Assembly (NCBI RefSeq): GCF_002205845.1
Contig: NZ_NISI01000003.1
Location: 62,001 to 126,000 of the forward strand
Reading direction: 5' to 3'
Length of the DNA: 64,000 nt
Origin: Roseateles puraquae
GTDB taxonomy: Bacteria; Pseudomonadota; Gammaproteobacteria; Burkholderiales; Burkholderiaceae_C
This document shows positions 7,193 through 17,243 of the stretch, one piece after another. The translations under genes and the position numbers were made by a program. The notes under the pieces are model-generated. The model saw nothing but the letters and a program-made list of their open reading frames with translations, searched no databases and was not told where the DNA came from. The first letter of the stretch is position 1. Each line of letters starts with the position of its first letter.

Positions 7193-8062
7193 ATGGCTGC
7201 CTTCTCACTGGGTAGACGCCGCGTACTTCCGGGCTTCGCCCCGACGCTCGGCTTCACGCTGTTCTATCTGTCGCTCATCGTGCTGGTGCCGCTGGCCGCG
7301 GTGTTCCTGAAGTCGTCCGGCCACGGCTTCGACGCCTTCTGGGCTGCGGCCACGTCGCCGCGCGTGGTCGCGTCCTACAAGCTGAGCTTCGGAGCGTCGC
7401 TGATCGCGGCCTTCATCAACCTCTTCTTCGGGCTCATCCTGGCCTGGTGCATCGTGCGCTACGAGTTCCCGGGCAAGAAGCTGGTCGATGCCCTCATCGA
7501 CCTGCCCTTCGCGCTGCCCACGGCCGTTGCCGGCATTGCGCTTACGGCGCTGTACGCGCCCAACGGCTGGGTCGGTTCGCTGTTCGCCCCCGGCGGCCTG
7601 CTCGCGCCGCTGTTTGGCGAGGGCGGTGCCAAGATCGCCTTCACCCCGGTGGGCGTGCTGCTGGCCCTGATCTTCATCGGCCTGCCCTTCATCGTGCGCA
7701 CGGTGCAGCCGGTGCTGGAAGACATGGAGACCGAACTGGAAGAAGCCGCCGCGTCGCTCGGCGCCCAGCGCTGGACGACTTTCCGCTACATCGTGCTGCC
7801 CACGCTGCTGCCCGCCCTGCTGACCGGCTTCGCGCTGGCGTTCGCGCGCGCGGTGGGCGAGTACGGCTCGGTCATCTTCATTGCCGGCAACATCCCGATG
7901 GTCAGCGAGATCACGCCGCTGATGATCATCGCCAAGCTGGAGCAGTACGACTACGTCGGCGCCACGGCCATCGCCACCGTGATGCTCATCGTCAGCTTCG
8001 TGCTGCTGCTCATCATCAACGGCCTGCAGGCCTGGACCCAGAAGCGAGGGAGCAAGCGATGA
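7193..8062 (+). CDS. cysT: Sulfate ABC transporter permease CysT
   Basis: Inner-membrane permease of 289 residues (also called CysU), one of the two channel subunits of the sulfate/thiosulfate importer. About six membrane helices are visible. The cytoplasmic EAA loop [21 protein letters not shown], which docks onto CysA, is intact. The start [11 protein letters not shown] fits family length; an in-frame ATG 15 codons upstream is possible but gives an untypical polar extension, and neither has a convincing ribosome site. The stop overlaps the cysW start by ATGA, implying translational coupling. Confidence 0.92.
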   Translation: MAAFSLGRRRVLPGFAPTLGFTLFYLSLIVLVPLAAVFLKSSGHGFDAFWAAATSPRVVASYKLSFGASLIAAFINLFFGLILAWCIVRYEFPGKKLVDALIDLPFALPTAVAGIALTALYAPNGWVGSLFAPGGLLAPLFGEGGAKIAFTPVGVLLALIFIGLPFIVRTVQPVLEDMETELEEAAASLGAQRWTTFRYIVLPTLLPALLTGFALAFARAVGEYGSVIFIAGNIPMVSEITPLMIIAKLEQYDYVGATAIATVMLIVSFVLLLIINGLQAWTQKRGSKR

Positions 8063-8942
8063 GCACCGCCCTCCACATCGCGCCGCCGCGCGCCCGCGCC
8101 AAGTACCAGGACAACCCGGCCACCCGCGAGGCGCCGTGGGTGCGCTTCACGCTGCTGGCCCTGGGCCTGGGCTTCTTCGCGATCTTCCTGCTGCTGCCGC
8201 TGGTGGCCGTGTTCACCGAGGCCCTGCGCAAGGGCTGGGCCATGTACTTCGCCGCGCTGGCCGACGAAGAGACGATGTCGGCCATCCGCTTGACGCTGAC
8301 GGCCGCCGTCATCGCTGTGCCGCTGAACCTCGTGTTCGGCGTCACGGCCGCCTGGCTCATCGCCAAGCACGAGTTCCGCGGCAAGCAGTTCCTAATCACG
8401 CTGATCGACCTGCCCTTCTCGGTGTCGCCCGTGGTGGCGGGCTTGATGTACGTGCTGATCTTCGGCGCCCAGGGCTGGCTCGGCCCCTGGCTGCAGGAAC
8501 ACGACGTCAAGATCATCTTCGCCGTGCCCGGCATCGTGCTGGCCACCATCTTCGTCACCTTCCCCTTCGTGGCGCGGGAGCTGATCCCGCTGATGCAGGC
8601 CCAGGGCAAGGACGAGGAAGAAGCCGCCACCGTGCTGGGTGCCAGCGGCTGGCAGACCTTCCGCCGCGTGACGCTGCCCAACATCAAGTGGGGCCTGCTC
8701 TACGGCGTGATCCTGTGCAACGCCCGGGCCATGGGCGAGTTCGGTGCGGTGTCGGTCGTGTCGGGCCATGTGCGCGGCCTGACCAACACGCTGCCGCTGC
8801 ACGTCGAGATTCTCTACAACGAGTACCAGTTCGCCGCGGCCTTCGCGGTGGCCTCGCTGCTGGCGCTGCTGGCGCTAGTAACCCTGGTGATCAAGCAAAT
8901 CGTCGAATGGCGCGCCAGCCAGTCGAACAGCAAGGACGCATG

Positions 8943-8943
<1 letters not shown>
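8059..8943 (+). CDS. cysW: Sulfate ABC transporter permease CysW
   Basis: Second inner-membrane permease of the sulfate importer, 294 residues, about six helices. After a polar 30-residue N-terminus the membrane region begins at [10 protein letters not shown]. The EAA loop [19 protein letters not shown] is intact, followed by the [12 protein letters not shown] region typical of CysW. It overlaps cysT by 4 bases at its start and cysA at its end, so the three genes form one translational unit. Confidence 0.93.
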
Positions 8944-10001
<1,058 letters not shown>

Positions 10002-10030
10002 GGCCAGCGCATAGCAAGCTGCGGATTGCT

Positions 10031-10043
10031 TCGTTCCCCGAAT
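10031..10043. promoter_or_regulatory. 13-bp motif shared with the sbp control region
   Basis: TCGTTCCCCGAAT at 10031-10043, 47 bases before the Mop gene, is identical to 5995-6007 upstream of sbp. Its core TTC-CCC-GAA is a short inverted repeat. Two copies only in control regions of the same sulfur locus suggest a common regulator site, possibly for CysB; this is inference. Confidence 0.4.
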
Positions 10044-10089
10044 GACGAGGGCCTCTCACACTGAGGCCATCGTCCTTGGAGAACACCGC

Positions 10090-10308
10090 ATGACCATCAC
10101 CGCCATCAACGTCCGCAACCAGTTCCGCGGCACCATCAAGGAAATCATCGAAGGTCCGGTCGTGTCCGAAGTCGACGTCCTCACCCGAAGCGGAGACGTC
10201 GTCACCTCTGTCATCACGACCCGCTCGGTGAAGGAACTCGGCCTGGAGGTCGGCCGCGAAGTCGTGGCCCTGGTCAAGTCGACGGAAGTGTCCATCGCGA
10301 CGCTCTGA
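10090..10308 (+). CDS. Mop/TOBE-domain molybdopterin-like binding protein
   Basis: Protein of 72 residues made of a single TOBE (Mop) domain, with the core NQFRGTIKEI, SEVDVLT and LGLEVGREVVALVKSTEVSIA. Free-standing Mop proteins bind molybdate or tungstate in oligomers; such domains also occur at the C-terminus of ModC and CysA-type ATPases to sense oxyanions. Start chosen at MTITAINVRN, preceded by GGAGA; an upstream in-frame start would add 16 non-family residues. Its place 88 bases after cysA suggests an oxyanion-related role in the sulfate locus, perhaps to discriminate or buffer molybdate. The ligand cannot be read from sequence. Confidence 0.85.
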   Translation: MTITAINVRNQFRGTIKEIIEGPVVSEVDVLTRSGDVVTSVITTRSVKELGLEVGREVVALVKSTEVSIATL

Positions 10309-10311
10309 GTC

Positions 10312-10899
10312 ATGGCCTACCGCCCGCCTCGCCTCCTCATCATCCCGGGCCTGCACGACAGCGGCCCGGCTCATTGGCAGACCTGGCTGCAGGGCCAGTA
10401 CCGCGATGCCGTGCGCGTCACCCAGCGCGACCCGAGCAAGGCCGAGCTCGAGCGCTGGGCCGAGCGCATCCAGCGCGCCCTCGAAGCGGCCGGCCCCGGT
10501 GAATGGCTGGCCGTGGCGCACAGCTTCGGCTGCCTCGCGCTGGCCCGGCACCTGGCCGACCATCCCGACACGCCCATCCGCGAGGCGCTGTTCGTGGCGC
10601 CTGCCGAGCCCGACAAGTTCGGCATTGCCGAAGCCCTGCCCCACCAGCGCCTGCCGAAGCGATCGCGACTGATCGCCAGCAGCACCGATCCGTGGATGAG
10701 CGCGGCCAGCGCCGCACGCTGGGCCTACCGGTGGGGCGCGAGCTTCAGCAACCTCGGACCGGTCGGTCACATCAATGCAGAAGCCGGCTTCGGACCCTTG
10801 CCGCTGGCCAAGAGCTGGATCGAAGCCGCTCGCGCCCGGGCCGCGGCCGGGCACCGCCCGCGGCACGCGGAGTTCCGCGAATGGGCCTTCGCGGTCTGA
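10312..10899 (+). CDS. RBBP9/YdeN-family serine hydrolase
   Basis: Alpha/beta-hydrolase of 195 residues from the RBBP9/YdeN family. The nucleophile elbow AHSFG, the LFVAPAEPD strand and the C-terminal GHINAEAGFGPLP with the catalytic His are visible; the start LLIIPGLHDSGPAHWQ is diagnostic. The natural substrate of bacterial members is unknown. It starts 4 bases after the Mop gene and belongs to the sulfate operon. Such hydrolases recur between cysA and cysB in Burkholderiales as far as I recall, which would suggest a role in sulfur-compound use. Confidence 0.85.
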   Translation: MAYRPPRLLIIPGLHDSGPAHWQTWLQGQYRDAVRVTQRDPSKAELERWAERIQRALEAAGPGEWLAVAHSFGCLALARHLADHPDTPIREALFVAPAEPDKFGIAEALPHQRLPKRSRLIASSTDPWMSAASAARWAYRWGASFSNLGPVGHINAEAGFGPLPLAKSWIEAARARAAAGHRPRHAEFREWAFAV

Positions 10900-10902
10900 A
10901 CC

Positions 10903-11784
10903 TCAGGCCAGCGCCGCCTTGAAGGCGGCCAGCGTGCGCTCCCAGGCCAGCTCCGCCGCAGCGGCGTCATAGCGCGGCGTGGTGTCGTTGTTGAAGCCGT
11001 GCTGGGTGCCCGGGTAGGTGTGCGCCTCGTAGCGAACACCCGCAGCCTTCAGCGCGGCCTCGTAGGCGGGCCAGGCCGCGTTGATGCGCTCGTCATTGGC
11101 AGCGTAATGAATCAGCAGCTGGGCCTTGATACGCGGCACGTCTTCCGCCGCGGGTGCCCCGCCATAGAAGGGCACGGCCACGGCCAGTTCAGGCACCTGG
11201 GTCGCGACGTGGTTGGACAGGCTGCCACCCCAGCAGAAACCCACCACGCCGAGCTTGCCGTTGGCATCGGCCAGCGTGAGCAGCCCGCGCGCGGCGGCCA
11301 CGATGTCGGCACGCGCCTTGGCGGGGTCGAGCTTGGCGAACAGGGCGCGTGCGTCGTCTTCGTTGCCCGGGTAGCCGCCCAGCGGCGTCAGCGCATCGGG
11401 GGCGTAAGCGACATAGCCGGCCAGGGCCACCCGCCGGGCAATGTCCTCGATGTGCGGGTTCAGGCCGCGGTTCTCATGCACCACGAGCACGGCCGGCAGC
11501 TTGCCCATGGCCGACGCGGGCTTGGCGAGGTAGCCGTTGACCTGGCCGTTGCCCGCCGGCGACGGGAAGGCCAAGCGCCGCGTGACGAGCCGCGCGTCAT
11601 CCGGCTTGACCTGCTGGGCCGCGGCGAAGTTCGGGCTCAGCGCCGCTAGCAGTGCGGCAGCACCTGCCGGGCCGCCCGCAAAGGCGGCCGCCTGCTCCAG
11701 AAACCCACGCCGGCTCAGGTCGCCATGCACATAACGATCAAACAACGGCCAAGCCTGGTCAGGGATGTCGCGCGGTGAGGTCAT
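10903..11784 (-). CDS. Exported dienelactone hydrolase family protein
   Basis: Dienelactone-hydrolase-like protein of 293 residues. A twin-arginine motif SRRGFLEQAAAF at about residues 24-35, after a 20-residue leader, followed by an Ala-rich hydrophobic stretch, indicates Tat export. The catalytic triad is visible: Cys in GFCWGG, Asp in AANDERIN and His in TQHGF. Family members hydrolyse lactones or esters, with the Cys nucleophile in place of Ser. It is on the opposite strand between the sulfate operon and cysB, ending 3 bases from the convergent hydrolase gene, and is probably not part of sulfur metabolism. Substrate unknown. Confidence 0.87.
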   Translation of the reverse strand: MTSPRDIPDQAWPLFDRYVHGDLSRRGFLEQAAAFAGGPAGAAALLAALSPNFAAAQQVKPDDARLVTRRLAFPSPAGNGQVNGYLAKPASAMGKLPAVLVVHENRGLNPHIEDIARRVALAGYVAYAPDALTPLGGYPGNEDDARALFAKLDPAKARADIVAAARGLLTLADANGKLGVVGFCWGGSLSNHVATQVPELAVAVPFYGGAPAAEDVPRIKAQLLIHYAANDERINAAWPAYEAALKAAGVRYEAHTYPGTQHGFNNDTTPRYDAAAAELAWERTLAAFKAALA

Positions 11785-11830
11785 CGGAGCTCCTTATGCG
11801 GAAAAGGCCCGACTCTAGGAGACCTTCAAT

Positions 11831-11857
11831 AACCGCATATCGATATCGCGAATGGTT
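11831..11857. promoter_or_regulatory. Palindromic element in the cysB control region
   Basis: A perfect 10-bp palindrome ATATCGATAT (11837-11846) lies inside a wider imperfect symmetry bounded by AACC (11831) and GGTT (ending 11857), 40-66 bases before the cysB start and close to the divergent dienelactone hydrolase gene. LysR-type regulators usually bind their own divergent promoter regions, so this is the best candidate for CysB autoregulation. Confidence 0.4.
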
Positions 11858-11896
11858 CGACGACAGAAGCAGGCCTGATTCGCAGAATGCGGGCGC

Positions 11897-12856
11897 ATGA
11901 ACTTCCAGCAGCTCCGTTCCGTCCGCGAGGCCCAGCGCCGCGGCTTCAACCTGACCGAGGTGGCGCAAGCCCTGCACACCTCGCAGCCGGGGGTGAGCCG
12001 ACAGATCCGCGAACTGGAGGAGGAGTTGGGCATCGAGCTCTTCGTGCGCGTGGGCAAACGGCTGACCGGCCTTACCGAGCCGGGCGAGCAGGTGCTGCCC
12101 GTCATCGAGCGCCTGTTGCAGGAGGCGGAAAACCTCAAGCGCGCTGCCGACGACTTCGCCCAGGCCGGCAGCGGCCGGCTGCGCATCGCCGCCACCCACA
12201 GCCAGGCCCGGTACGCGTTGCCGCCGGCGGTGCGGGACTTCCGCGCCCATCACCCCGACGTGAGCCTGCATCTGCAGCAGGGCTCGCCGCAACAGATTGC
12301 CCGCCTGCTGCTCGACGGTGAGGCCGACGTCGGCATCGCGACCGAAGCCCTCGCCCAGTACCCCGAACTGGTCGCCCTGCCCTGCTACCGCTGGACGCAC
12401 TCGGTCGTGGTGCCGCCGGATCACCCGTTGCTCGACGGCCCGCTGACGCTGGCCCGCCTGGCGCAGTTCCCCATCGTGACCTATGAGCCCGGCTACACCG
12501 GCCGTTCGCACATCGACGAGGCCTTTGCCGCCGCGCAGCTCTCGCCGCACATCGTGCTCAGCGCGATGGATGCCGACGTCATCAAGACGTATGTCGAGCT
12601 CGGGCTGGGCGTGGGCATCGTTGCGGCTATCGCTTTCGACGAGGAGCGCGACCGCCACCTGCGGGCGATCGATGCACGTCATCTTTTCGCCGACAACATG
12701 ACCCGTCTCGCCGTGCGCCGCAGCGCCTACCTGCGCGACTACGTGTACGAGTTCATCCAGACCTTCGCCTCGCCACTCAAGCGCGAAGTGGTGGATGCCG
12801 CACGACATGAACTGCCCGTGACCGAGCCCACGCTGGCCTGGTCCAGGGCGGCCTGA
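11897..12856 (+). CDS. cysB: CysB-type LysR transcriptional regulator
   Basis: LysR-family regulator of 319 residues. The winged helix-turn-helix is in residues 1-60 ([27 protein letters not shown]). The CysB/Cbl-specific features [12 protein letters not shown] at the start and [14 protein letters not shown] in the effector domain identify it. CysB activates sulfate and thiosulfate uptake and reduction genes when N- or O-acetylserine accumulates under sulfur limitation. It lies between the transport operon and a second sbp, with only 38 bases to the latter, so cysB and sbp2 may be co-transcribed. Whether it acts as CysB or as a Cbl/SsuR-type sulfonate regulator cannot be settled from sequence. 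Confidence 0.92.
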   Translation: MNFQQLRSVREAQRRGFNLTEVAQALHTSQPGVSRQIRELEEELGIELFVRVGKRLTGLTEPGEQVLPVIERLLQEAENLKRAADDFAQAGSGRLRIAATHSQARYALPPAVRDFRAHHPDVSLHLQQGSPQQIARLLLDGEADVGIATEALAQYPELVALPCYRWTHSVVVPPDHPLLDGPLTLARLAQFPIVTYEPGYTGRSHIDEAFAAAQLSPHIVLSAMDADVIKTYVELGLGVGIVAAIAFDEERDRHLRAIDARHLFADNMTRLAVRRSAYLRDYVYEFIQTFASPLKREVVDAARHELPVTEPTLAWSRAA

Positions 12857-12894
12857 ACCCGACACCCGATTTCTTCCTCCTCCAAACAAAACCC

Positions 12895-13887
12895 ATGCGT
12901 CGCTTCCTGACCGCTCTCTCCCTCGCCTTCGCCGCCACCGGCGCCCTGGCGCAGACCTCGCTGCTGAACGTCTCCTACGACCCCACCCGCGAGCTCTACC
13001 AGGACTTCAACAAGGCCTTTGCGGCCCATTGGAAGGCCAAGACCGGCGAGACCCTGAGCATCAAGGCCTCACACGGCGGCTCGGGCAAGCAGGCCCGCTC
13101 GGTCATCGACGGGCTGGAGGCCGACGTCGTGACGCTGGCGCTGGCCTATGACATCGACGCGCTGGCCGACCGCAAGCTGCTGCCGCTGGACTGGCAGAAG
13201 AAGCTGCCCAACAACGCCAGCCCCTACACCTCGACCATCGTGTTCCTGGTGCGCAAGGGCAACCCCAAGCACATCAACAACTGGCCCGACCTCGCCCGCA
13301 GCGGCGTTGACGTCATCACGCCCAACCCCAAGACCAGCGGCGGCGCCCGCTGGAACTACCTCGCAGCCTGGGGCTTCGCCCTGGCCAACGGCGGCACGCC
13401 CGCGTCGGCCAAGGACTTCGTCAAGCGCATCTATGCCAACACCAAGGTGCTCGACTCCGGCGCCCGCGGCGCCACCACCACCTTCGTGGAGCGCGGCATC
13501 GGCGATGTGCTGATCGCCTGGGAGAACGAGGCCTACCTCGCGGTGAAGGAACTCGGCCCCGAGAAGTTCGAGATCGTCACGCCGACGCTGTCCATCCTCG
13601 CCGAACCGCCGGTGGCCATCGTCGACAAGGTGGTCGACAAGCGCGGCACCCGCAAGCAGGCCCAGGCCTACCTGGAGTACCTCTACACGCCGGAAGGCCA
13701 GGAGATCGCAGCCAAGAACTACTACCGTCCGCGGGACCCCAAGGTGGCCGCGAAGTACGCCAAGACCTTTGCCCCGGTGAAGCTCTTCACCATCGACGAG
13801 GTCTTCGGCGGCTGGCGCCAGGCGCAGAAGACCCACTTCGACGACGGCGGCGTGTTCGACCAGATCTACACGCCGGGCGCCAAGTAA
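12895..13887 (+). CDS. sbp: Second sulfate-binding protein
   Basis: Periplasmic binding protein of 330 residues, paralogous to the product of 6057-7067. The signal peptide covers about residues 1-20 (ending GALAQ). The mature start [30 protein letters not shown] and the [14 protein letters not shown] region follow the same family pattern. There is no permease gene beside it, so it probably feeds the single CysTWA transporter, perhaps with different preference for sulfate, thiosulfate or other oxyanions. It follows cysB by 38 bases. No strong ribosome site is seen. After the stop only a short GGGCGC/GCGCCC hairpin spanning the stop codon is present. Confidence 0.92.
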   Translation: MRRFLTALSLAFAATGALAQTSLLNVSYDPTRELYQDFNKAFAAHWKAKTGETLSIKASHGGSGKQARSVIDGLEADVVTLALAYDIDALADRKLLPLDWQKKLPNNASPYTSTIVFLVRKGNPKHINNWPDLARSGVDVITPNPKTSGGARWNYLAAWGFALANGGTPASAKDFVKRIYANTKVLDSGARGATTTFVERGIGDVLIAWENEAYLAVKELGPEKFEIVTPTLSILAEPPVAIVDKVVDKRGTRKQAQAYLEYLYTPEGQEIAAKNYYRPRDPKVAAKYAKTFAPVKLFTIDEVFGGWRQAQKTHFDDGGVFDQIYTPGAK

Positions 13888-13913
13888 GCGCCCGGTTCAG
13901 CCAGCCCTGGCGC

Positions 13914-14492
13914 TCAGCGCGCGCTGCGCCGCTGACGCCAGCCCACGAGGCCCAAACCAGCAGCCAGCAGCGCTGCCGACGCGGGCTCGGGCACAGCGGT
14001 CGTCAGCGTGGTGAGCGTCACGTCGTCGATGACGCTGGCCGCCGCGCTGCTGCCGTACAACGTGAACCCCACCAGCGACTTGCCCGCGGCCAGCGCACTG
14101 CTGAGGTCGTAGTAGGTCCAGCTGCTGTTGCCGAGATCGAATATCGACACGTCGGTGCCGCTGCTGCTGCCGTCGCTGTAGTTCAGCACAACGAGGCTCA
14201 ACAGCCCGGCGTCGCTGCGCGCCCAGAAGCCAAAACTGGCGATCGAGGCCGCGTCGATGGCACTGCTCAGCGTCAAGCTGAGCGAAGAGCTGTCGTCAGC
14301 CAAGACTGCTGCAAGCGTGCCGCTGTGCACATCGGTCGACTCCGCGGTGACGGTGCCGGTGGTGGACCAGCCGGTGAGGCCGGACTCGAAACCCGGGTTG
14401 TCCAGTGTGGCGGCCCGGGCCAAGCCTGCGGCACTCAAGGCCAGAGCGACCAGGGTTGCAGCGCCCAGGCGCTTGTTGAATGAGACGGTCAT
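13914..14492 (-). CDS. PEP-CTERM sorting-domain protein
   Basis: Exported protein of 192 residues. An N-terminal signal peptide (MTVSFNKRLG through ARA, about residue 27) is followed by a Ser/Thr/Gly-rich beta-sandwich-like region beginning TLDNPGFESGLTGW, a carbohydrate-binding-like fold common in such proteins. The C-terminus is a canonical PEP-CTERM signal: VPEPASAALL, a hydrophobic helix and a WRQRR basic end. It should be processed by an exosortase (EpsH family) encoded elsewhere and linked to exopolysaccharide or biofilm matrix. AGGAG precedes the chosen ATG. It starts 16 bases after the dioxygenase-like gene and probably forms an operon with it. Confidence 0.88.
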   Translation of the reverse strand: MTVSFNKRLGAATLVALALSAAGLARAATLDNPGFESGLTGWSTTGTVTAESTDVHSGTLAAVLADDSSSLSLTLSSAIDAASIASFGFWARSDAGLLSLVVLNYSDGSSSGTDVSIFDLGNSSWTYYDLSSALAAGKSLVGFTLYGSSAAASVIDDVTLTTLTTAVPEPASAALLAAGLGLVGWRQRRSAR

Positions 14493-14508
14493 GGAAGGCT
14501 CCTGAAGT

Positions 14509-15426
14509 TCAACCGATGGGGGGCGGGCCAGGCGGCGTGGGAGGGTTGCCCGGCGGCGTCGGGCCAGGATCACTCCCACCACCACCGTTGGATGCGGTCT
14601 GGTCGATGCCCAGCACGATGCCCCCCACATAGCCCGACTTCACGCTGCCCGACAGCGCCAGCATCTCGGTCGAGGTGCCGTCAGAGAAGACGTTGTCCGC
14701 GGCGAAGCTGGTCACCGAGGTGTTCTGCCCTTTGCTGTAGAGGGTGCTGCCGTACACCGTGGCCGTCGTCGCCAAGGGAAAGGCGAACTGCGTCGTGGCC
14801 ATGGACGAACTGGTCGACGACAGCGTCGTGCCGGCCAGGAACACCATGCAGTGCACGTGCGTGATGCGCCCGGCATACCAGCCCGGGTAGACGGTCTTGA
14901 AGGTCACCAAACCGTTGCTGTCGCTCTGCTGGATGCCGCGCAGGTAGGTGAGGTTGGCCTGACCCGCGTTGTTGCTCGCGTCGTAGCCGGAGTACAGGCC
15001 GTCCTTGTCACAGTGCCAGATGTAGACCCAGGCGCCCGCGATGGCGGCGCAGGCGTTGTTCACGTCGACCAGCTTGATGCGAAGGGTCAGCGGGACGCCA
15101 CTCTTGCCCTCGGTCAGGTCGGCCCGCACCATGGCGGTGTTGGCCAGGATGGCGCGCAGGGGGTACGGGCCTTCCGTCTCGGTCGCAGCCACGGTACAGG
15201 TGGCTGCAGCGGCCAGGATCTTGGTCAAGCCCTCTTCGGTGTCGTCATCGAGAGACAGCGTGCCGGAGGTGTCTGTCGACGACGCCGTCGCGCCACCACC
15301 GCCACAGCCGATCAAGGCCGTGGCGCCAAGGCTGCCAAGGCCCCCCAACGCGGTCAACAGCCCGCGGCGGCGGGACGGATCGGTGGGCCCGGTGGCCGCT
15401 TTCGCGGCCGGGGGTTGGGTACTCAT
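14509..15426 (-). CDS. Exported intradiol-dioxygenase-like lipoprotein
   Basis: Protein of 305 residues. The N-terminus has a twin-arginine segment (DPSRRRGLLTALGG) followed by a lipobox LIGC with C41, so it is probably a Tat-exported lipoprotein. The middle part follows the intradiol ring-cleavage dioxygenase fold: TEGPYPL, VYIWHCDKDGLYSGY with the likely Tyr ligand, and PGWYAGRITHVH with a second Tyr and two His ligands for non-heme Fe(III). The C-terminus is a Pro/Gly-rich tail of about 25 residues. Exported members of this family are poorly characterised; classical catechol dioxygenases are cytoplasmic. An aromatic substrate outside the cytoplasm is an inference. AGGAG supports the start MSTQPPA; upstream in-frame ATGs are less likely. 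Confidence 0.82.
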   Translation of the reverse strand: MSTQPPAAKAATGPTDPSRRRGLLTALGGLGSLGATALIGCGGGGATASSTDTSGTLSLDDDTEEGLTKILAAAATCTVAATETEGPYPLRAILANTAMVRADLTEGKSGVPLTLRIKLVDVNNACAAIAGAWVYIWHCDKDGLYSGYDASNNAGQANLTYLRGIQQSDSNGLVTFKTVYPGWYAGRITHVHCMVFLAGTTLSSTSSSMATTQFAFPLATTATVYGSTLYSKGQNTSVTSFAADNVFSDGTSTEMLALSGSVKSGYVGGIVLGIDQTASNGGGGSDPGPTPPGNPPTPPGPPPIG

Positions 15427-15547
15427 GGATTCGCTCCTGAACAAAGGGGTCATGGGTTGCCTGCACGTCATCGCCCGCAAGCGCGTGACCGCGGCCAAGC
15501 CACTGTCCGGGGATGCGGTTTCCGTCATGTCGCGTGAATATCTCGGC

Positions 15548-15621
15548 GCCGACACACTCCCCCCAACTCAAAGCGCCCGCAGGTACACGGCAGCAACAAA
15601 GCGGTTGCGGGCCGACACACT
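15548..15621. promoter_or_regulatory. Direct repeats in the dioxygenase/DUF1800 divergent region
   Basis: GCCGACACACT occurs at 15548-15558 and 15611-15621, 63 bases apart (six helical turns), in the 283-base gap between the divergent dioxygenase-like and DUF1800 genes. The first copy is followed by CCCCCC and the second by AGGGGGG. Candidate regulator sites; regulator unknown. Confidence 0.35.
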
Positions 15622-15709
15622 AGGGGGGTGACAACACGGTAAGGTTCCAGACGTCAACCCGCAGCCACCGGGCCTCGTTGGCCCCTCACATCGACGCGAG
15701 CTCCCTGCC

Positions 15710-17239
15710 ATGAAGGTTTTGTCCTCTCTCGCCTTGTGCAGCGCCCTCCTGCTGGCGGCCTGTGCCGCCGGGCCGACCGCCCCCCCAAGCCGCAGCCCGG
15801 GCCATGCGGCCCAGGACGCCTTGTGGCTCGACCGCCTGAGCTTCGGCGCCAGCAGTGCCGACCTTGCCCAGGTCCAGGCCCAAGGGCGTGCCGCCTGGCT
15901 CGACCGCCAGCTGCAACCCACGGCGCAGCCTGCCCTGCCCGAGGCGGCCCGGGCACAGATCCAGGCCCTGGCCGTGCAGCAGGAAGCCCTGCCCGCGCTC
16001 GTGCAGCGGCTGGAAGCCCAGCGCAAGGCCGCCGATGCGTTGACGGACGACGCCGCCAAGGCCGAGGCGCAGAAGAGCTACCAACAGGCCCTGACCAAGC
16101 TGGCGCGTGAAGCGTCGACGCGCCAGCTGCTCAACGCGCTGTACTCCCCCAACCAGCTGCAGGAGCAGATGACGTGGTTCTGGTTCAACCACTTCAACGT
16201 GCACCAGTACAAGGCCAACCTGCGCGTGATGGTGGGCGACTACGAGCAGGGCCTGCGCGAACGCTCGCTGGGGCGCTTCCGCGACCTGCTGGGCTACACC
16301 GCCCACCATCCGGCCATGCTACGCTACCTCGACAACGAGCAGAACGCGGCCAATCGCATCAACGAGAACTACGCCCGCGAGCTGCTGGAGCTGCACACCC
16401 TGGGCGTGGGCGGCGGCTACAGCCAGCGTGACGTGCAGGAGCTGGCCCGGGTGTTGACTGGCCTGGGCGTGAACCTGACCGACAACCGGCCCAAGCTCAA
16501 GCCTGCGCAGGAAGCCCAGTACCGGCGCGACGGCCTGATGGAGTTCAACCCGGCACGGCACGACTTTGGCGAGAAGCATTTGCTGGGCATCACCGTCAAG
16601 GGTGAGGGTTATGGTGAACTGGAGCAGGTGCTGGACCTGCTGGCACGCCACCCGAGCACGGCGCGCTTCGTGTCGCGCAAGCTGGCCCAGTACTTCGTGG
16701 CCGACGACCCGCCGCCGGCCCTGGTGGAGCGCATGGCCGAACGCTGGCAGCAGAGCGACGGCCGCATCGCCGAGGTGCTGCGCGCCATGGTGAACTCGCC
16801 GGAGTTCGAGGCGTCGCTCGGCCGCAAGTTCAAGGACCCGACGCAATACGTCGTCTCGGCCGTGCGGCTGGCCTATGCCGACAAGGTGGTCCTCAACACC
16901 GGCCCCATGATCGGCTGGCTCTACCGCCTCGGGCAGGCGCCCTACAACCGCCAGACGCCCGACGGCTATCCGCTGGACGAAAGCGCGTGGGCAGGCCCGG
17001 GGCAGATGACCACGCGCTTCGAGATCGCCCGCGCCATCGGCAGCGGCAGTGCAGGCCTCTTCAAGGTCGACGGTGAACCCAAGGACCGCCCGGCCTTCCC
17101 GCAGCTGGCCAACCCGCTGTACTACAACGGCATCTCGCCCCGACTGGCTGCGGCCACGCAGCAGGCCCTCGCCCAGGCCACCTCACCGCAGGAATGGAAC
17201 ACCTACCTGCTCGCCTCCCCGGACTTCATGCACAGGTGA
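15710..17239 (+). CDS. DUF1800 family lipoprotein
   Basis: Protein of 509 residues with a lipoprotein signal peptide (LLAAC, Cys at about residue 18). It matches the DUF1800 family: the N-terminal LWLDRLSFGAS-x-AD segment, MTWFWFNHFNVH, NYARELLELHTLGVGGGYSQRDV, and WTG/TRFEIA-type C-terminal parts are recognisable. The biochemical role is not established; family members are exported and nearly always paired with a DUF1501 protein, as here. The gene is 4 bases from the DUF1501 start, so the two are translated together. It is divergent from the dioxygenase-like gene. Confidence 0.88.
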   Translation: MKVLSSLALCSALLLAACAAGPTAPPSRSPGHAAQDALWLDRLSFGASSADLAQVQAQGRAAWLDRQLQPTAQPALPEAARAQIQALAVQQEALPALVQRLEAQRKAADALTDDAAKAEAQKSYQQALTKLAREASTRQLLNALYSPNQLQEQMTWFWFNHFNVHQYKANLRVMVGDYEQGLRERSLGRFRDLLGYTAHHPAMLRYLDNEQNAANRINENYARELLELHTLGVGGGYSQRDVQELARVLTGLGVNLTDNRPKLKPAQEAQYRRDGLMEFNPARHDFGEKHLLGITVKGEGYGELEQVLDLLARHPSTARFVSRKLAQYFVADDPPPALVERMAERWQQSDGRIAEVLRAMVNSPEFEASLGRKFKDPTQYVVSAVRLAYADKVVLNTGPMIGWLYRLGQAPYNRQTPDGYPLDESAWAGPGQMTTRFEIARAIGSGSAGLFKVDGEPKDRPAFPQLANPLYYNGISPRLAAATQQALAQATSPQEWNTYLLASPDFMHR

Positions 17240-17243
17240 CACC

